A stretch of DNA of 64,000 nt from Saprospiraceae bacterium (GTDB taxonomy: Bacteria; Bacteroidota; Bacteroidia; Chitinophagales; Saprospiraceae), in the NCBI GenBank assembly GCA_016710265.1, contig JADJJL010000006.1:248001-312000 (forward strand), written 5' to 3'. This document shows positions 37,220 through 45,437 of this stretch, piece by piece. Positions within the stretch are counted from its first letter, which is position 1. Every line of letters begins with the position of its first letter. The position numbers and the translations under genes are program-made. The notes under the pieces were generated by a model. The model saw nothing but the letters and a program-made list of their open reading frames with translations. It was not told where the DNA came from and did not search any database.

Positions 37220-38284
37220 ATGCGTACAAAATTATCACAATTTAACTTCAGCTTACCTAAAAACTTAATCGCCCAATATCCTTCACCTGAAAGATCAGAG
37301 TCCAGGCTGATGGTCATAGATCGGGCCACAGGTAAAATTGAGCACAAACTTTTTAAAGACTTATTGGACTATATCGAAGATAAAGATTCCATTATTATCA
37401 ACAACACTAAAGTTTTTCCAGCCAGAATGTATGGCCGTAAAGAAAAAACCGGAGCTAAAATTGAAGTCTTTTTGCTCAGAGAACTCAATAGGAAGGTTGG
37501 TCTTTGGGATGTTTTAGTAGATCCTGCCAGAAAAATCAGAGTTGGTAATAAACTTTATTTTTATGATAAGAACAACAAGGAAGTTTTAGTAGCCGAAGTA
37601 GTTGACAATACCACCTCACGAGGCCGAACCATTCGATTCTTATATGATGGTGATGAAGTTGCTTTTCAAAATATACTAAAGACCTTGGGTCAAACTCCTT
37701 TGCCCAAATATATTACAAGACCTGCTGAAGCTAGTGATACTGAAAGATATCAGACCATTTATGCAAAAGAGATTGGCGCTGTTGCCGCACCAACAGCGGG
37801 ATTGCACTTTAGTAGAGAGTTGTATAAGATGTTGGAAATTAAAGGAGTTAACTTTGGCGAAGTGACTCTGCATGTTGGCATGGGCACTTTTAGATCGATT
37901 GAGGTTGAAGATCTTTCAAAACATAAAATGGAGGCTGAGTACTATAGAATACCAGAAGAAACAGCCGATCTTGTGAATGCGACCAAAGATCTGAATAAAA
38001 AAGTGATCGCAGTTGGAACTACCTCCATGAGGACTATCGAATCGGCAGTTACGGCTAGTAACCGATTGAAAGCTGCTGAAGGGTGGACCAATGTTTTTAT
38101 TTATCCACCTTATGATTTTAGAATTGCAAATTCTATGATTACAAACTTTCACCTTCCAAAGTCGAGTTTGATCATTATGGTATCAGCTTTCGCTGGTCAT
38201 GAATTATTAATGGATGCTTACCAAATGGCCATTAATGAAAAATACCGTTTCTATAGTTATGGAGATGCGATGTTAATACTTTAA
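37220..38284 (+). CDS. queA: S-adenosylmethionine:tRNA ribosyltransferase-isomerase
   Basis: A 354-residue enzyme that transfers and isomerises the ribosyl group of SAM onto 7-aminomethyl-7-deazaguanine in tRNA, the penultimate step of queuosine synthesis. Family motifs: FNFSLPKNLIAQYPSPER at the start, APTAGLHFSRELY, LHVGMGTFRSIEVEDLSKH and NFHLPKSSLIIMVSAFAG. Length is normal. No other queuosine gene is in the window. Its promoter is at 37165-37197. Confidence 0.97.
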   Translation: MRTKLSQFNFSLPKNLIAQYPSPERSESRLMVIDRATGKIEHKLFKDLLDYIEDKDSIIINNTKVFPARMYGRKEKTGAKIEVFLLRELNRKVGLWDVLVDPARKIRVGNKLYFYDKNNKEVLVAEVVDNTTSRGRTIRFLYDGDEVAFQNILKTLGQTPLPKYITRPAEASDTERYQTIYAKEIGAVAAPTAGLHFSRELYKMLEIKGVNFGEVTLHVGMGTFRSIEVEDLSKHKMEAEYYRIPEETADLVNATKDLNKKVIAVGTTSMRTIESAVTASNRLKAAEGWTNVFIYPPYDFRIANSMITNFHLPKSSLIIMVSAFAGHELLMDAYQMAINEKYRFYSYGDAMLIL

Positions 38285-38349
38285 TTGAAATTGGAACTTT
38301 TTTGCACAATTATTAATTATACAAGAAAAACCGTTATAAATAAGCAGAT

Positions 38350-38571
38350 ATGTATTGGACGTTAGAATTAGCACACCATTTGGAAGAAGCCCCTTGGCCA
38401 GCTACACGAGATGAATTGATTGATTACGGAATCAGGAGTGGAGTGCCGATCGAGGTAATCGAAAATTTACAAGAACTCGAAGATGAGGAGGAGATCTATG
38501 AATCGATGGAGGATATTTGGCCGGATTATCCAAGAAAAGATGATTTCCTCTTTAATGAAGAGGAATTTTAA
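38350..38571 (+). CDS. DUF2795 small acidic protein
   Basis: A 73-residue protein with MYWTLELAHHLEEAPWPATRDELIDYGIR, the short conserved domain (DUF2795) found across Bacteroidota, followed by a very acidic tail (ELEDEEEIYE, FNEEEF). The function of the family is unknown; small size and charge suggest a regulatory or binding role. It stands alone between queA and cmk and is closed by the terminator at 38601-38634. Confidence 0.85.
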   Translation: MYWTLELAHHLEEAPWPATRDELIDYGIRSGVPIEVIENLQELEDEEEIYESMEDIWPDYPRKDDFLFNEEEF

Positions 38572-38600
38572 TTTTTGGACACCAACAAAAAATAATTTCT

Positions 38601-38634
38601 ATCCTGCCTGTGAACCATGGGTAGGATTTTTTTT
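38601..38634 (+). terminator. Intrinsic terminator after the DUF2795 gene
   Basis: An 8-bp stem (38601-38608 with 38620-38627, one G-T pair) with an 11-nt loop, followed by eight T. It lies just before cmk. Confidence 0.75.
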
Positions 38635-38650
38635 AAATGTCAGGTAGAGC

Positions 38651-39301
38651 ATGATAATTGCAATAGATGGATATTCTGCTTGTGGTAAAAGCACCATTGC
38701 AAAATCTGTTGCAAAGTTTTTAAAAATCCATTATGTAGATAGTGGAGCAGTCTATCGGGCCATCGCATATTATTGTCTACTTAACCAGATTGATCCGACA
38801 CAAGAATTAAAGGTGGTAGAAGCCTTAGCTCTCATTCATATTAAATTGTTGCCTGAGGTTCCGATTCGAATAGAATTAAATGGAATTGACGTTTCCGAAG
38901 AGATTCGATCGTTGGAAGTATCAAATATCGTGAGTGAAATTTCCATCATTGGTGAAGTCAGAAAGAAAGTTGTGGCTTTATTGCGTAGTTTTGGAAAAGA
39001 TTTTTCCTTAGTCATGGATGGACGTGACATCGGCTCGGTGGTATTCCCGGATGCTGAGTATAAATTTTTTGTCACTGCGGATCCCAATGTTAGAGCACAA
39101 CGACGTTTTAAAGAACTTCAAGAGAAGGGAATGCAAATTAGTTTTGAGGAAGTCTTAAACAACTTGCATCATAGAGATTTTTTGGACTCCACCCGCGAAG
39201 ACAGCCCATTGGTAAAAACTGCTGATTCCTTTGAAATAGACACGACTCATTTAAATCTTGAGCAGCAATTGGCAGTAGTCCTTAGATACATCGGCCACTA
39301 A
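38651..39301 (+). CDS. cmk: Cytidylate kinase
   Basis: A 216-residue kinase that phosphorylates CMP and dCMP with ATP. The P-loop GYSACGKST is at residues 7-15, VDSGAVYRAIAY is the CMP-binding part, and MDGRDIGSVVFPDAEYKFFVTAD and RDFLDSTREDSPL are family motifs. It lies 17 nt behind a terminator, so a promoter must be within or just before that short gap. Confidence 0.96.
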   Translation: MIIAIDGYSACGKSTIAKSVAKFLKIHYVDSGAVYRAIAYYCLLNQIDPTQELKVVEALALIHIKLLPEVPIRIELNGIDVSEEIRSLEVSNIVSEISIIGEVRKKVVALLRSFGKDFSLVMDGRDIGSVVFPDAEYKFFVTADPNVRAQRRFKELQEKGMQISFEEVLNNLHHRDFLDSTREDSPLVKTADSFEIDTTHLNLEQQLAVVLRYIGH

Positions 39302-39370
39302 TATCTTTTTAATTTTCGTACATTCTATCTACTTTTGTCTATACTTTATTTCATTTTTAAAATTTGATTC

Positions 39371-40546
39371 TTGAAAAAAATATTTGCAGATTTTATTTTT
39401 GACGGATATACCATAAGGCACAAGTCGGCATTGGTTGTAAATGAAGAAGGTGTAATTTTAGAAATTTTGGATGAAGACAAGTTTCATGCAAAAGAAGCTG
39501 AATATTATCCAGGTTTAATTTGTCCTGGATTTGTGAATGCGCATGGTCATCTTGAATTGTCACATTTGAAAGGCAAAATGCCTACAGGAACAGGGCTCTT
39601 GGCCTTTCTAAGAGGAGTTGTGACTTTGAGAGACATTGACCAATCTATCATTGATGAAGCGATTCGATTAGCAGATTCTGAAATGTGGAGCGAAGGAATA
39701 GTTGCTGCTGGAGACATTTCAAATAAAATGGATACCATAATAACCAAGCAAAATAGTAAAATAAAATACTATACTTTTGTCGAAGCGTTTGACCTCTGGC
39801 AACCGGCCATGGCTGATTCCTTTTTTGAAACATATAAGAAAGTTTATGATCAATATGGAGATTTACCAAAATCTATGTCGCCTCATGCACCATATTCTGT
39901 GAGCCCTGATTTATTTTTAAGAATCAATGAGCTTAACAATGAAAATTCAATTATATCCATTCACAATCAGGAAGTGCAAGATGAAGATCTTATGTTTCTT
40001 GATAAATCAGGAGGTTTCATAAGTTTTATAGAAAATTTTGGATTTTCGATGAATCATTTTTCACCCATTGAAAAAACTTCGATTCATTATTCAATGAAGC
40101 AATTAAAACCTACGAGCAAACAATTATGGGTTCACAATACCATGATGCAGAGTGAAGATATTATGTCAGCGATGCAATGGAATCCGAATTCTTATTTTGT
40201 GACCTGTCCAAATGCAAATTTGTACATCGAAAACCGTTTACCGAATTATCAAAATTTGATCGATCGTAAAGCTAAACTATGCGTTGGAACAGATTCTTTA
40301 AGTTCCAATTGGAGACTTTCCATTTTGGAAGAATTGAAAACCATTCAAAAATACCAATCCTATATTCCAATTGAAGAAGTATTGCAATGGTCCACTCTGA
40401 ATGGAGCAGAAGCACTTGGTATGGATGATTGGGCTGGTAGTTTTGAACTGAATAAAAAACCTGGAATTTTATGGATTCAAAATTTCAAAAAGCTGAATGA
40501 TCAATACCTGTTTGAGGAAGATGCAAGGGTGAGTAGATTATTCTGA
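39371..40546 (+). CDS. Amidohydrolase-family deaminase/chlorohydrolase-like enzyme
   Basis: A 391-residue metal-dependent hydrolase. Metal ligands are visible in FVNAHGHLELSH, SPHAPYSVSP and SIHNQEVQDE, with CVGTDSLSSN supplying the catalytic aspartate. It belongs to the ATZ/TRZ-type amidohydrolases, which includes guanine, S-adenosylhomocysteine and aminofutalosine deaminases. HLELSH resembles the aminofutalosine deaminase branch of menaquinone synthesis, but this is a guess. The start is TTG (MKKIFADFIFDG) with no earlier in-frame start; a -7 box TACTTTTG is at 39330-39337. tex follows 9 nt later. Confidence 0.85.
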   Translation: MKKIFADFIFDGYTIRHKSALVVNEEGVILEILDEDKFHAKEAEYYPGLICPGFVNAHGHLELSHLKGKMPTGTGLLAFLRGVVTLRDIDQSIIDEAIRLADSEMWSEGIVAAGDISNKMDTIITKQNSKIKYYTFVEAFDLWQPAMADSFFETYKKVYDQYGDLPKSMSPHAPYSVSPDLFLRINELNNENSIISIHNQEVQDEDLMFLDKSGGFISFIENFGFSMNHFSPIEKTSIHYSMKQLKPTSKQLWVHNTMMQSEDIMSAMQWNPNSYFVTCPNANLYIENRLPNYQNLIDRKAKLCVGTDSLSSNWRLSILEELKTIQKYQSYIPIEEVLQWSTLNGAEALGMDDWAGSFELNKKPGILWIQNFKKLNDQYLFEEDARVSRLF

Positions 40547-40555
40547 TATACGCAA

Positions 40556-42694
40556 ATGATTTTAAATTCCATAAACTACGTCGGTCAAAAATCTCTTATT
40601 CAAGCAGATAAGATCCGCAAGACCATTGATTTATTGGAAGGAGGAGCAACGATTCCTTTTATTGCAAGATATCGGAAAGAACAAACCGGTTCTTTAGATG
40701 AGGAAGACATTTTTAAAATCAAAAAATACCACGAAGAATATTTAGAATTTATTCATCGAAGGGATTATATTTTAAAAACATTAGAAGATACAGGCATTCT
40801 CACTGATGAACTAAAGAAAAAAATTCTAGCTTGCTTTGAAATTGCACAACTTGAAGACCTATATGCTCCCTATAAACAAAAGAAACAATCCAAAGCGGAT
40901 CTGGCAAGACAAAATGGACTAGAGCCATTAGCATTGAAGTTGATGTCTGATCAAAAATTCAATCTTGAAATAGAAGCTGAAAAATTAATTTGTAAGGCAT
41001 TTGACAATGTAGATTCTGTACTTGAAGCTTGCAGACATATTGTAGCCGATTTTATCCATAAGGATGAGGCACTTAGAAGCCAATTGCGAAATGTATTTAT
41101 GAAATCCGCTGTCTTGGTTTGTAAGTTGGTAAAGGGTAAGGAAGCAGAAGCGGTCAAGTTTAAAGATTATTGGAATTTCCAAGAGAACTTTTATAAAATT
41201 CCTGCACATAGATATTTAGCAATTTGTAGAGCAGAAAATGAGAAACTACTTAGAGTTAGTTTCAATATTGATCAGGATTCCTTCATTTATTTTATTCAAA
41301 AAAAATATCAATGGCGCCATCCAAAACAACAGGCCCGCCAAATAGAAATAACCATTGATGATGTCTTGGATAGATTGATTTTACCGCTTATAATTGCCCA
41401 ACAAAGACAAGAATTAAAAGAAAAGGCGGATCAAAAGTCCATTGAAATTTTTGGTAAAAATTTAAGACAAGCACTTCTTGAAGCGCCCCTTGGACAAAAA
41501 GCTATATTGGCCATTGATCCGGGATTCAGGACTGGTTGTAAATGTGCTTGTATTGATTCATCAGGTTCTTTGTTAGAGTATTTTACCATTTTTCCAGTAG
41601 AGCCACAAAATAATAAAAAAGAATCTAAAGAGATTATTGACAGGTGCATAAAAAAACATTCCATTACTCATTTTGCAATAGGTGATGGAACAGCCGGTAA
41701 GGAGGTCAAAGAATGGATGGAGTCTATGTCATGGGATAGTGATATAAAAGTGTTTTCAGTCGATGAAAGCGGTGCTTCTGTTTATTCCGCTTCATCATTG
41801 GCCCGTGAGGAATTTCCAAATTTAGATATTGTGTATAGAGGCGCAATCAGCATCGGCCGACGGTTGCAAGACCCACTTGCTGAATTGATTAAAATAGACC
41901 CCAAATCCATTGGTTTTGGCCAATATCAACATGATGTGAATCAAAAATGGCTTCAGGAGAGATTAGATTACGAAGTGAGTAGTTGCGTTAATTCAATTGG
42001 AGTACAGTTAAATACTGCTTCGGCAACTCTCTTGTCTTATATAAGTGGAATTGGCCCCACTTTGGCTCAATCCATTGTAAAGTATCGCAATGAAAATGGG
42101 CCATTTGCTACGAAATCCGAATTGCTAAAAGTTTCCCGTTTAGGCGCTAAGGTTTTTGAGCAATGCGCGGGGTTTGTAAGAATTAGAGCAGGGAAACATT
42201 CTCTAGACAATACTGCTGTGCACCCTGAAAGATATATATTGGTAGAGAGTATTGCAAAGTCCATTGGTCACACTGTGAAAGAACTTGTTGAAACTCCAGA
42301 AATTACCACTAAAATCCAATTGCAGAATTTTGTTTCCGAGCAATGTCAAATAGAGACCTTACAAGATATTTTATTGGAAATAAAAAGACCAGGCATTGAT
42401 CCTCGAGGGCTGCTGCAATCCTTTTCTTTTGATCAGAGTATCAAGAGTATTTCAGATTTACAAATTGGGATGTGGATTCCTGGAATGGTTAAAAATATTG
42501 TTCAATTTGGGGTGTTTGTTGATTTGGGTTTAAAAGAGTCAGGCTTGATCCATGTCTCAGAATTGAGTCATGAGTTTGTAAAAGATCCTTCGCAAGTGGT
42601 CGCGCTTCGTCAAAAACTATTGGTGCGAGTGATAGGCCTCGATATTTCCCAAAAAAAAATTCAATTGTCTTTGAAAAATGAATTTAAGGAATAG
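40556..42694 (+). CDS. tex: Tex-family S1 RNA-binding protein
   Basis: A 712-residue cytosolic nucleic-acid-binding protein. The N-terminal helical Tex domain has GGATIPFIARYRKEQTGSLDEE, followed by the YqgF-like RNase H fold (ILAIDPGFRTGCKCACID), helix-hairpin-helix modules (ISGIGPTLAQSIVKYRNENG) and a C-terminal S1 domain (MVKNIVQFGVFVDLGLKESGL). Homologues affect transcription and toxin expression. The length is a little under the usual 720-780. It probably shares a transcript with the preceding amidohydrolase gene and converges with the histidine kinase gene. Confidence 0.95.
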   Translation: MILNSINYVGQKSLIQADKIRKTIDLLEGGATIPFIARYRKEQTGSLDEEDIFKIKKYHEEYLEFIHRRDYILKTLEDTGILTDELKKKILACFEIAQLEDLYAPYKQKKQSKADLARQNGLEPLALKLMSDQKFNLEIEAEKLICKAFDNVDSVLEACRHIVADFIHKDEALRSQLRNVFMKSAVLVCKLVKGKEAEAVKFKDYWNFQENFYKIPAHRYLAICRAENEKLLRVSFNIDQDSFIYFIQKKYQWRHPKQQARQIEITIDDVLDRLILPLIIAQQRQELKEKADQKSIEIFGKNLRQALLEAPLGQKAILAIDPGFRTGCKCACIDSSGSLLEYFTIFPVEPQNNKKESKEIIDRCIKKHSITHFAIGDGTAGKEVKEWMESMSWDSDIKVFSVDESGASVYSASSLAREEFPNLDIVYRGAISIGRRLQDPLAELIKIDPKSIGFGQYQHDVNQKWLQERLDYEVSSCVNSIGVQLNTASATLLSYISGIGPTLAQSIVKYRNENGPFATKSELLKVSRLGAKVFEQCAGFVRIRAGKHSLDNTAVHPERYILVESIAKSIGHTVKELVETPEITTKIQLQNFVSEQCQIETLQDILLEIKRPGIDPRGLLQSFSFDQSIKSISDLQIGMWIPGMVKNIVQFGVFVDLGLKESGLIHVSELSHEFVKDPSQVVALRQKLLVRVIGLDISQKKIQLSLKNEFKE

Positions 42695-42726
42695 CTAAAT
42701 AAGGTACAATTTAAATTGAATAAGAA

Positions 42727-43806
42727 TCAATCCTCTTTCTTATCCAAGGTAAAACTAAAGGTGCTTCCTTGACCAACAGAACTCCGAACATTTATTTTTT
42801 GACGGTGGGTTTCGAGAATGTGTTTTACGATAGAAAGGCCCAATCCACTTCCTCCTTTTTCTCTGGATCTGCTTTGATCCGCTCGATAAAATCGATCAAA
42901 AATATGCTTTTGATCAATGTTGGAAATACCTTCTCCATTGTCAGAAACTTCGATTAAAACTTTATGGTCCAAATCATAAAAACCTACTTTAGTCCAACCA
43001 TCTTCACGACCATATTTTATTGAATTTTGGATGAGGTTGTTGATAACAATACGGATCATTTCTTTTTCAGCCATTACTTCAAAGGATTCATCTGCGCCGG
43101 GTTTTAATCCTATGGTAATTTTTTTTCTCGCAGCAACTTCTTCAAAGTCATTCAAAACATCCAGACTTAGTTTTTTAATATCAAATTTAATTTTATCAGG
43201 TTCAGATTGTCTGGATTCTAATTTAGAGATGGTTTCCAAGTCTTCGATGATGGTTTGAAGTCGATCAGCATTGTTTAAAGCCTTTGCCAAAAAACGATCT
43301 CTAACCGCAGTATCATTAATTCCACCTTCTACCAAAGTTTGGAGAAAACCCTGAATGTTAAAAACTGGGGTTTTTAGTTCATGTGACACATTTCCTATAT
43401 ATTCCCTTCTGTAATCTTCCAAAAGCGAAAGTTCAGCCATGTCAGTGTCCTTCTTATTCAACCAATTTCGCACTTCTTTTTCTGCTACACCCAGAGGTGA
43501 ACTGATATTTTTTTGATCCATTGTCAAATCCTCTTCCGTTTTCTCAACCTCATGGATTAATTGATAGATTACTTTTAATCGTTGATAAACAATTTTATTC
43601 AATAAAATACTTAGGACAAAATAGGAAGATATTCCTGCTAGAACACTAAAAAATAATATGGTAAAAGTAGGGAACTGAATAACTCCAGTCCAACTGCACA
43701 ATTGTGCGAAAACTAAACAAACAAAACCTATGACGAATGAAAAAAGAATGCTTAGTCTATTAAAACTTAAGTGACTTATTTTCCTAAAATTCCAATTTAT
43801 ATCCAA
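42727..43806 (-). CDS. PhoR-like sensor histidine kinase
   Basis: A 359-residue inner-membrane kinase with two N-terminal helices (about 17-38 and 44-68) and almost no periplasmic loop, a short linker, HisKA with H142 in GNVSHELKTP, and a HATPase domain (NNLIQNSIKYG, GGSGLGLSIVKHI). The lack of a sensory loop fits PhoR, which reads the state of the Pst transporter. The gene overlaps the 3' end of its regulator gene by 23 nt. Five kilobases away is pstSCAB-phoU, so a phosphate role is plausible but unproven. Confidence 0.93.
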   Translation of the reverse strand: MDINWNFRKISHLSFNRLSILFSFVIGFVCLVFAQLCSWTGVIQFPTFTILFFSVLAGISSYFVLSILLNKIVYQRLKVIYQLIHEVEKTEEDLTMDQKNISSPLGVAEKEVRNWLNKKDTDMAELSLLEDYRREYIGNVSHELKTPVFNIQGFLQTLVEGGINDTAVRDRFLAKALNNADRLQTIIEDLETISKLESRQSEPDKIKFDIKKLSLDVLNDFEEVAARKKITIGLKPGADESFEVMAEKEMIRIVINNLIQNSIKYGREDGWTKVGFYDLDHKVLIEVSDNGEGISNIDQKHIFDRFYRADQSRSREKGGSGLGLSIVKHILETHRQKINVRSSVGQGSTFSFTLDKKED

Positions 43807-44470
43807 TTCCTTTTATCGTCTTAATATATTTATCGTCGAGTCTTTCCCGGATTTTTCGAATATGAACATCGATGGTGCGTTCACCCACAAGAACATCCTG
43901 ACCCCAAACTTTGGTAAGGATTTCTTCTCTTTTAAACACCTTTCCGGGTTTTTCGGCGAGCAAATATAAGAGTTGGAATTCTTTTCTGGGAAAATCAATT
44001 GCGCGACCATTGACATAAACCAAAAAAGCTTCAGGGTCAATTTTTAGATCTCCAAGTTGTAGGATCGCGTTTCCATTGGCTTGTGCTACATCTATATCTC
44101 TTCTGAGGATGGCATGGATGCGACTAAGTAATACATTTGGACGTATAGGTTTTGCAATAAAATCATCTGCTCCGGTGTCTAAAGCATTTATTTGGGTCTG
44201 ATCATCTGTTTTTGCAGTTAAAAATGCTATTTTAGCAGTAGACTTGGGATAGGACGATTTGAAATGCTTGAGGAAAGAAATTCCATCCATTTCAGGCATC
44301 ATAAAATCTACTAAAATAAGTCTTGGTTCAAAAGTCTTAAGCACCTCTAACGCCAATCTTCCATGCAATGCCGTTTTTACCTCAAATCCTGCATTTTGCA
44401 ACTGATAGCTTATAAAATCCAGGGTGTCGATCTCGTCATCGATGATTAAAATTTTTATATTTTTTGTCAT
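43784..44470 (-). CDS. PhoB/OmpR-family response regulator
   Basis: A 228-residue regulator. The receiver has IIDDE at the start, D55 in LILVDFMMPEMDG and K107 in DDFIAKPIRPN; the winged helix ends in KTIKGIGYKLEF with VGERTIDVHIRKIRERL as the recognition region. It is translated just before, and overlaps, the PhoR-like kinase gene. Three direct repeats of TTAAGNCC type lie at 44484-44508, directly upstream, and may be its own binding site. A -7 box TAATTTTG is at 44479-44486. Confidence 0.94.
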   Translation of the reverse strand: MTKNIKILIIDDEIDTLDFISYQLQNAGFEVKTALHGRLALEVLKTFEPRLILVDFMMPEMDGISFLKHFKSSYPKSTAKIAFLTAKTDDQTQINALDTGADDFIAKPIRPNVLLSRIHAILRRDIDVAQANGNAILQLGDLKIDPEAFLVYVNGRAIDFPRKEFQLLYLLAEKPGKVFKREEILTKVWGQDVLVGERTIDVHIRKIRERLDDKYIKTIKGIGYKLEF

Positions 44471-44483
44471 ATTTACCGCAAAA

Positions 44484-44522
44484 TTAAGACCTTAAGTCCT
44501 TAAATACCACCGATGCGGTATT
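44484..44522 (-). promoter_or_regulatory. Direct-repeat operator candidate upstream of the PhoB-like regulator
   Basis: TTAAGACC, TTAAGTCC and TTAAATACC follow each other without gap (44484-44508), then an inverted repeat AATACC/GGTATT ends at 44522. OmpR-family regulators bind tandem half-sites of about this size, so autoregulation is possible. The first repeat overlaps the -7 box at 44479-44486, and a repressor site would fit that position. Confidence 0.35.
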
Positions 44523-44531
44523 ACTAAATTA

Positions 44532-44873
44532 TTAATTCAAACCTGCATCAAGGCTGTCTTTCCTCCCAGCTTTCAATTTTAAAAGTTCTTTGACCCTTAA
44601 TTCAATTTTGTCCAATTCAGTTTTTTGATTTTTGTAATAAATGCTTGTTTGTATAAAATCGGAATCTGTGACTTGATGCTTTTCTAATATTTTCCAACGG
44701 TTAGACTGGATGATACTGTCTCTAACATGAAGGGACAGAGGTTCGAAGGCTGCATCAAGATAATATAAATCAGCAAGTATTTCAGCCATTTTATCAGTAG
44801 GGATGTAATTTTTACTTGGTACCGATTGGCAAGCCGCAATTATAATAAACAATGATAAATAGAATTTGTACAT
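44532..44873 (-). CDS. DUF4296 lipoprotein
   Basis: A 113-residue protein with a lipoprotein signal (IIIAAC, lipid-bearing cysteine at residue 15) and a helical body with YIPTDKMAEILADLYYLDAAF, the DUF4296 signature of Bacteroidota. The function of the family is unknown; it is periplasmic or outer-membrane anchored. It starts directly after the stop of the sixA-like gene (TAA followed by ATG), so the two are co-transcribed, and it lies upstream of the PhoB/PhoR-like pair. Confidence 0.85.
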   Translation of the reverse strand: MYKFYLSLFIIIAACQSVPSKNYIPTDKMAEILADLYYLDAAFEPLSLHVRDSIIQSNRWKILEKHQVTDSDFIQTSIYYKNQKTELDKIELRVKELLKLKAGRKDSLDAGLN

Positions 44874-45371
44874 TTAAAAGGATTGTTCTTTTGGAAAATA
44901 CTTATTTATCATTTTTAGAGATTCCCAATTGATATTTGCCCAATGCTCCAATTCCAATTCATATAGTATTACAGCACAAGTTGGGATTGCATCTAATCGT
45001 CCGGCATTTGATTTCATGACAAAATATTCAATATTGGGGTTGTGACCAAAGATAGCTAAAGTTTGAACGGAATCGTTGACATTCCTTATAGTTTCTAGAT
45101 AATCTTCTTCATTTCCATAATATAACAACTCGTTGACATTTATTTCTGTGCCCAAAGGATTGATGTTCTGATTAAAGATTAAAGCGGTGTTAAGCGCCCT
45201 AGCAGCGGGGCTACTGATGATGTGAAGGGATCCTTGTAGGATATTGGCAATAATTTGCGCCATATAGGGTGCATCACGTAATCCTCTGGTATTCAGCGGA
45301 CGATCTTTGTCGGATAAGCCCGGATGGTCCCAACTGGATTTTGCGTGACGGATCACCAATAGTTTTTTCAT
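44874..45371 (-). CDS. sixA: SixA-type histidine phosphatase
   Basis: A 165-residue histidine phosphatase family protein. The catalytic histidine is in LVIRHAKSSW, and NTRGLRDAP, SPAARALNTA and IFGHNPNIE supply the other phosphate-binding residues. SixA removes phosphate from phosphohistidine in HPt or PTS-type proteins; a general small-molecule phosphatase role is also possible. It is followed without gap by the DUF4296 lipoprotein gene. The upstream region is divergent to the SWIM protein gene. Confidence 0.88.
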   Translation of the reverse strand: MKKLLVIRHAKSSWDHPGLSDKDRPLNTRGLRDAPYMAQIIANILQGSLHIISSPAARALNTALIFNQNINPLGTEINVNELLYYGNEEDYLETIRNVNDSVQTLAIFGHNPNIEYFVMKSNAGRLDAIPTCAVILYELELEHWANINWESLKMINKYFPKEQSF

Positions 45372-45437
45372 AGGCGCTATGTTAGAAATAAGCTTTAAAT
45401 TTCCGGTTTTATTTACAATTAAAGAGAGCTTTTTGTT

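Noticed and set aside
38836..39087. Minus-strand frame inside cmk, and many similar frames opposite real genes
   Set aside because: They are antisense shadows of clear coding genes, without domain matches or promoters.
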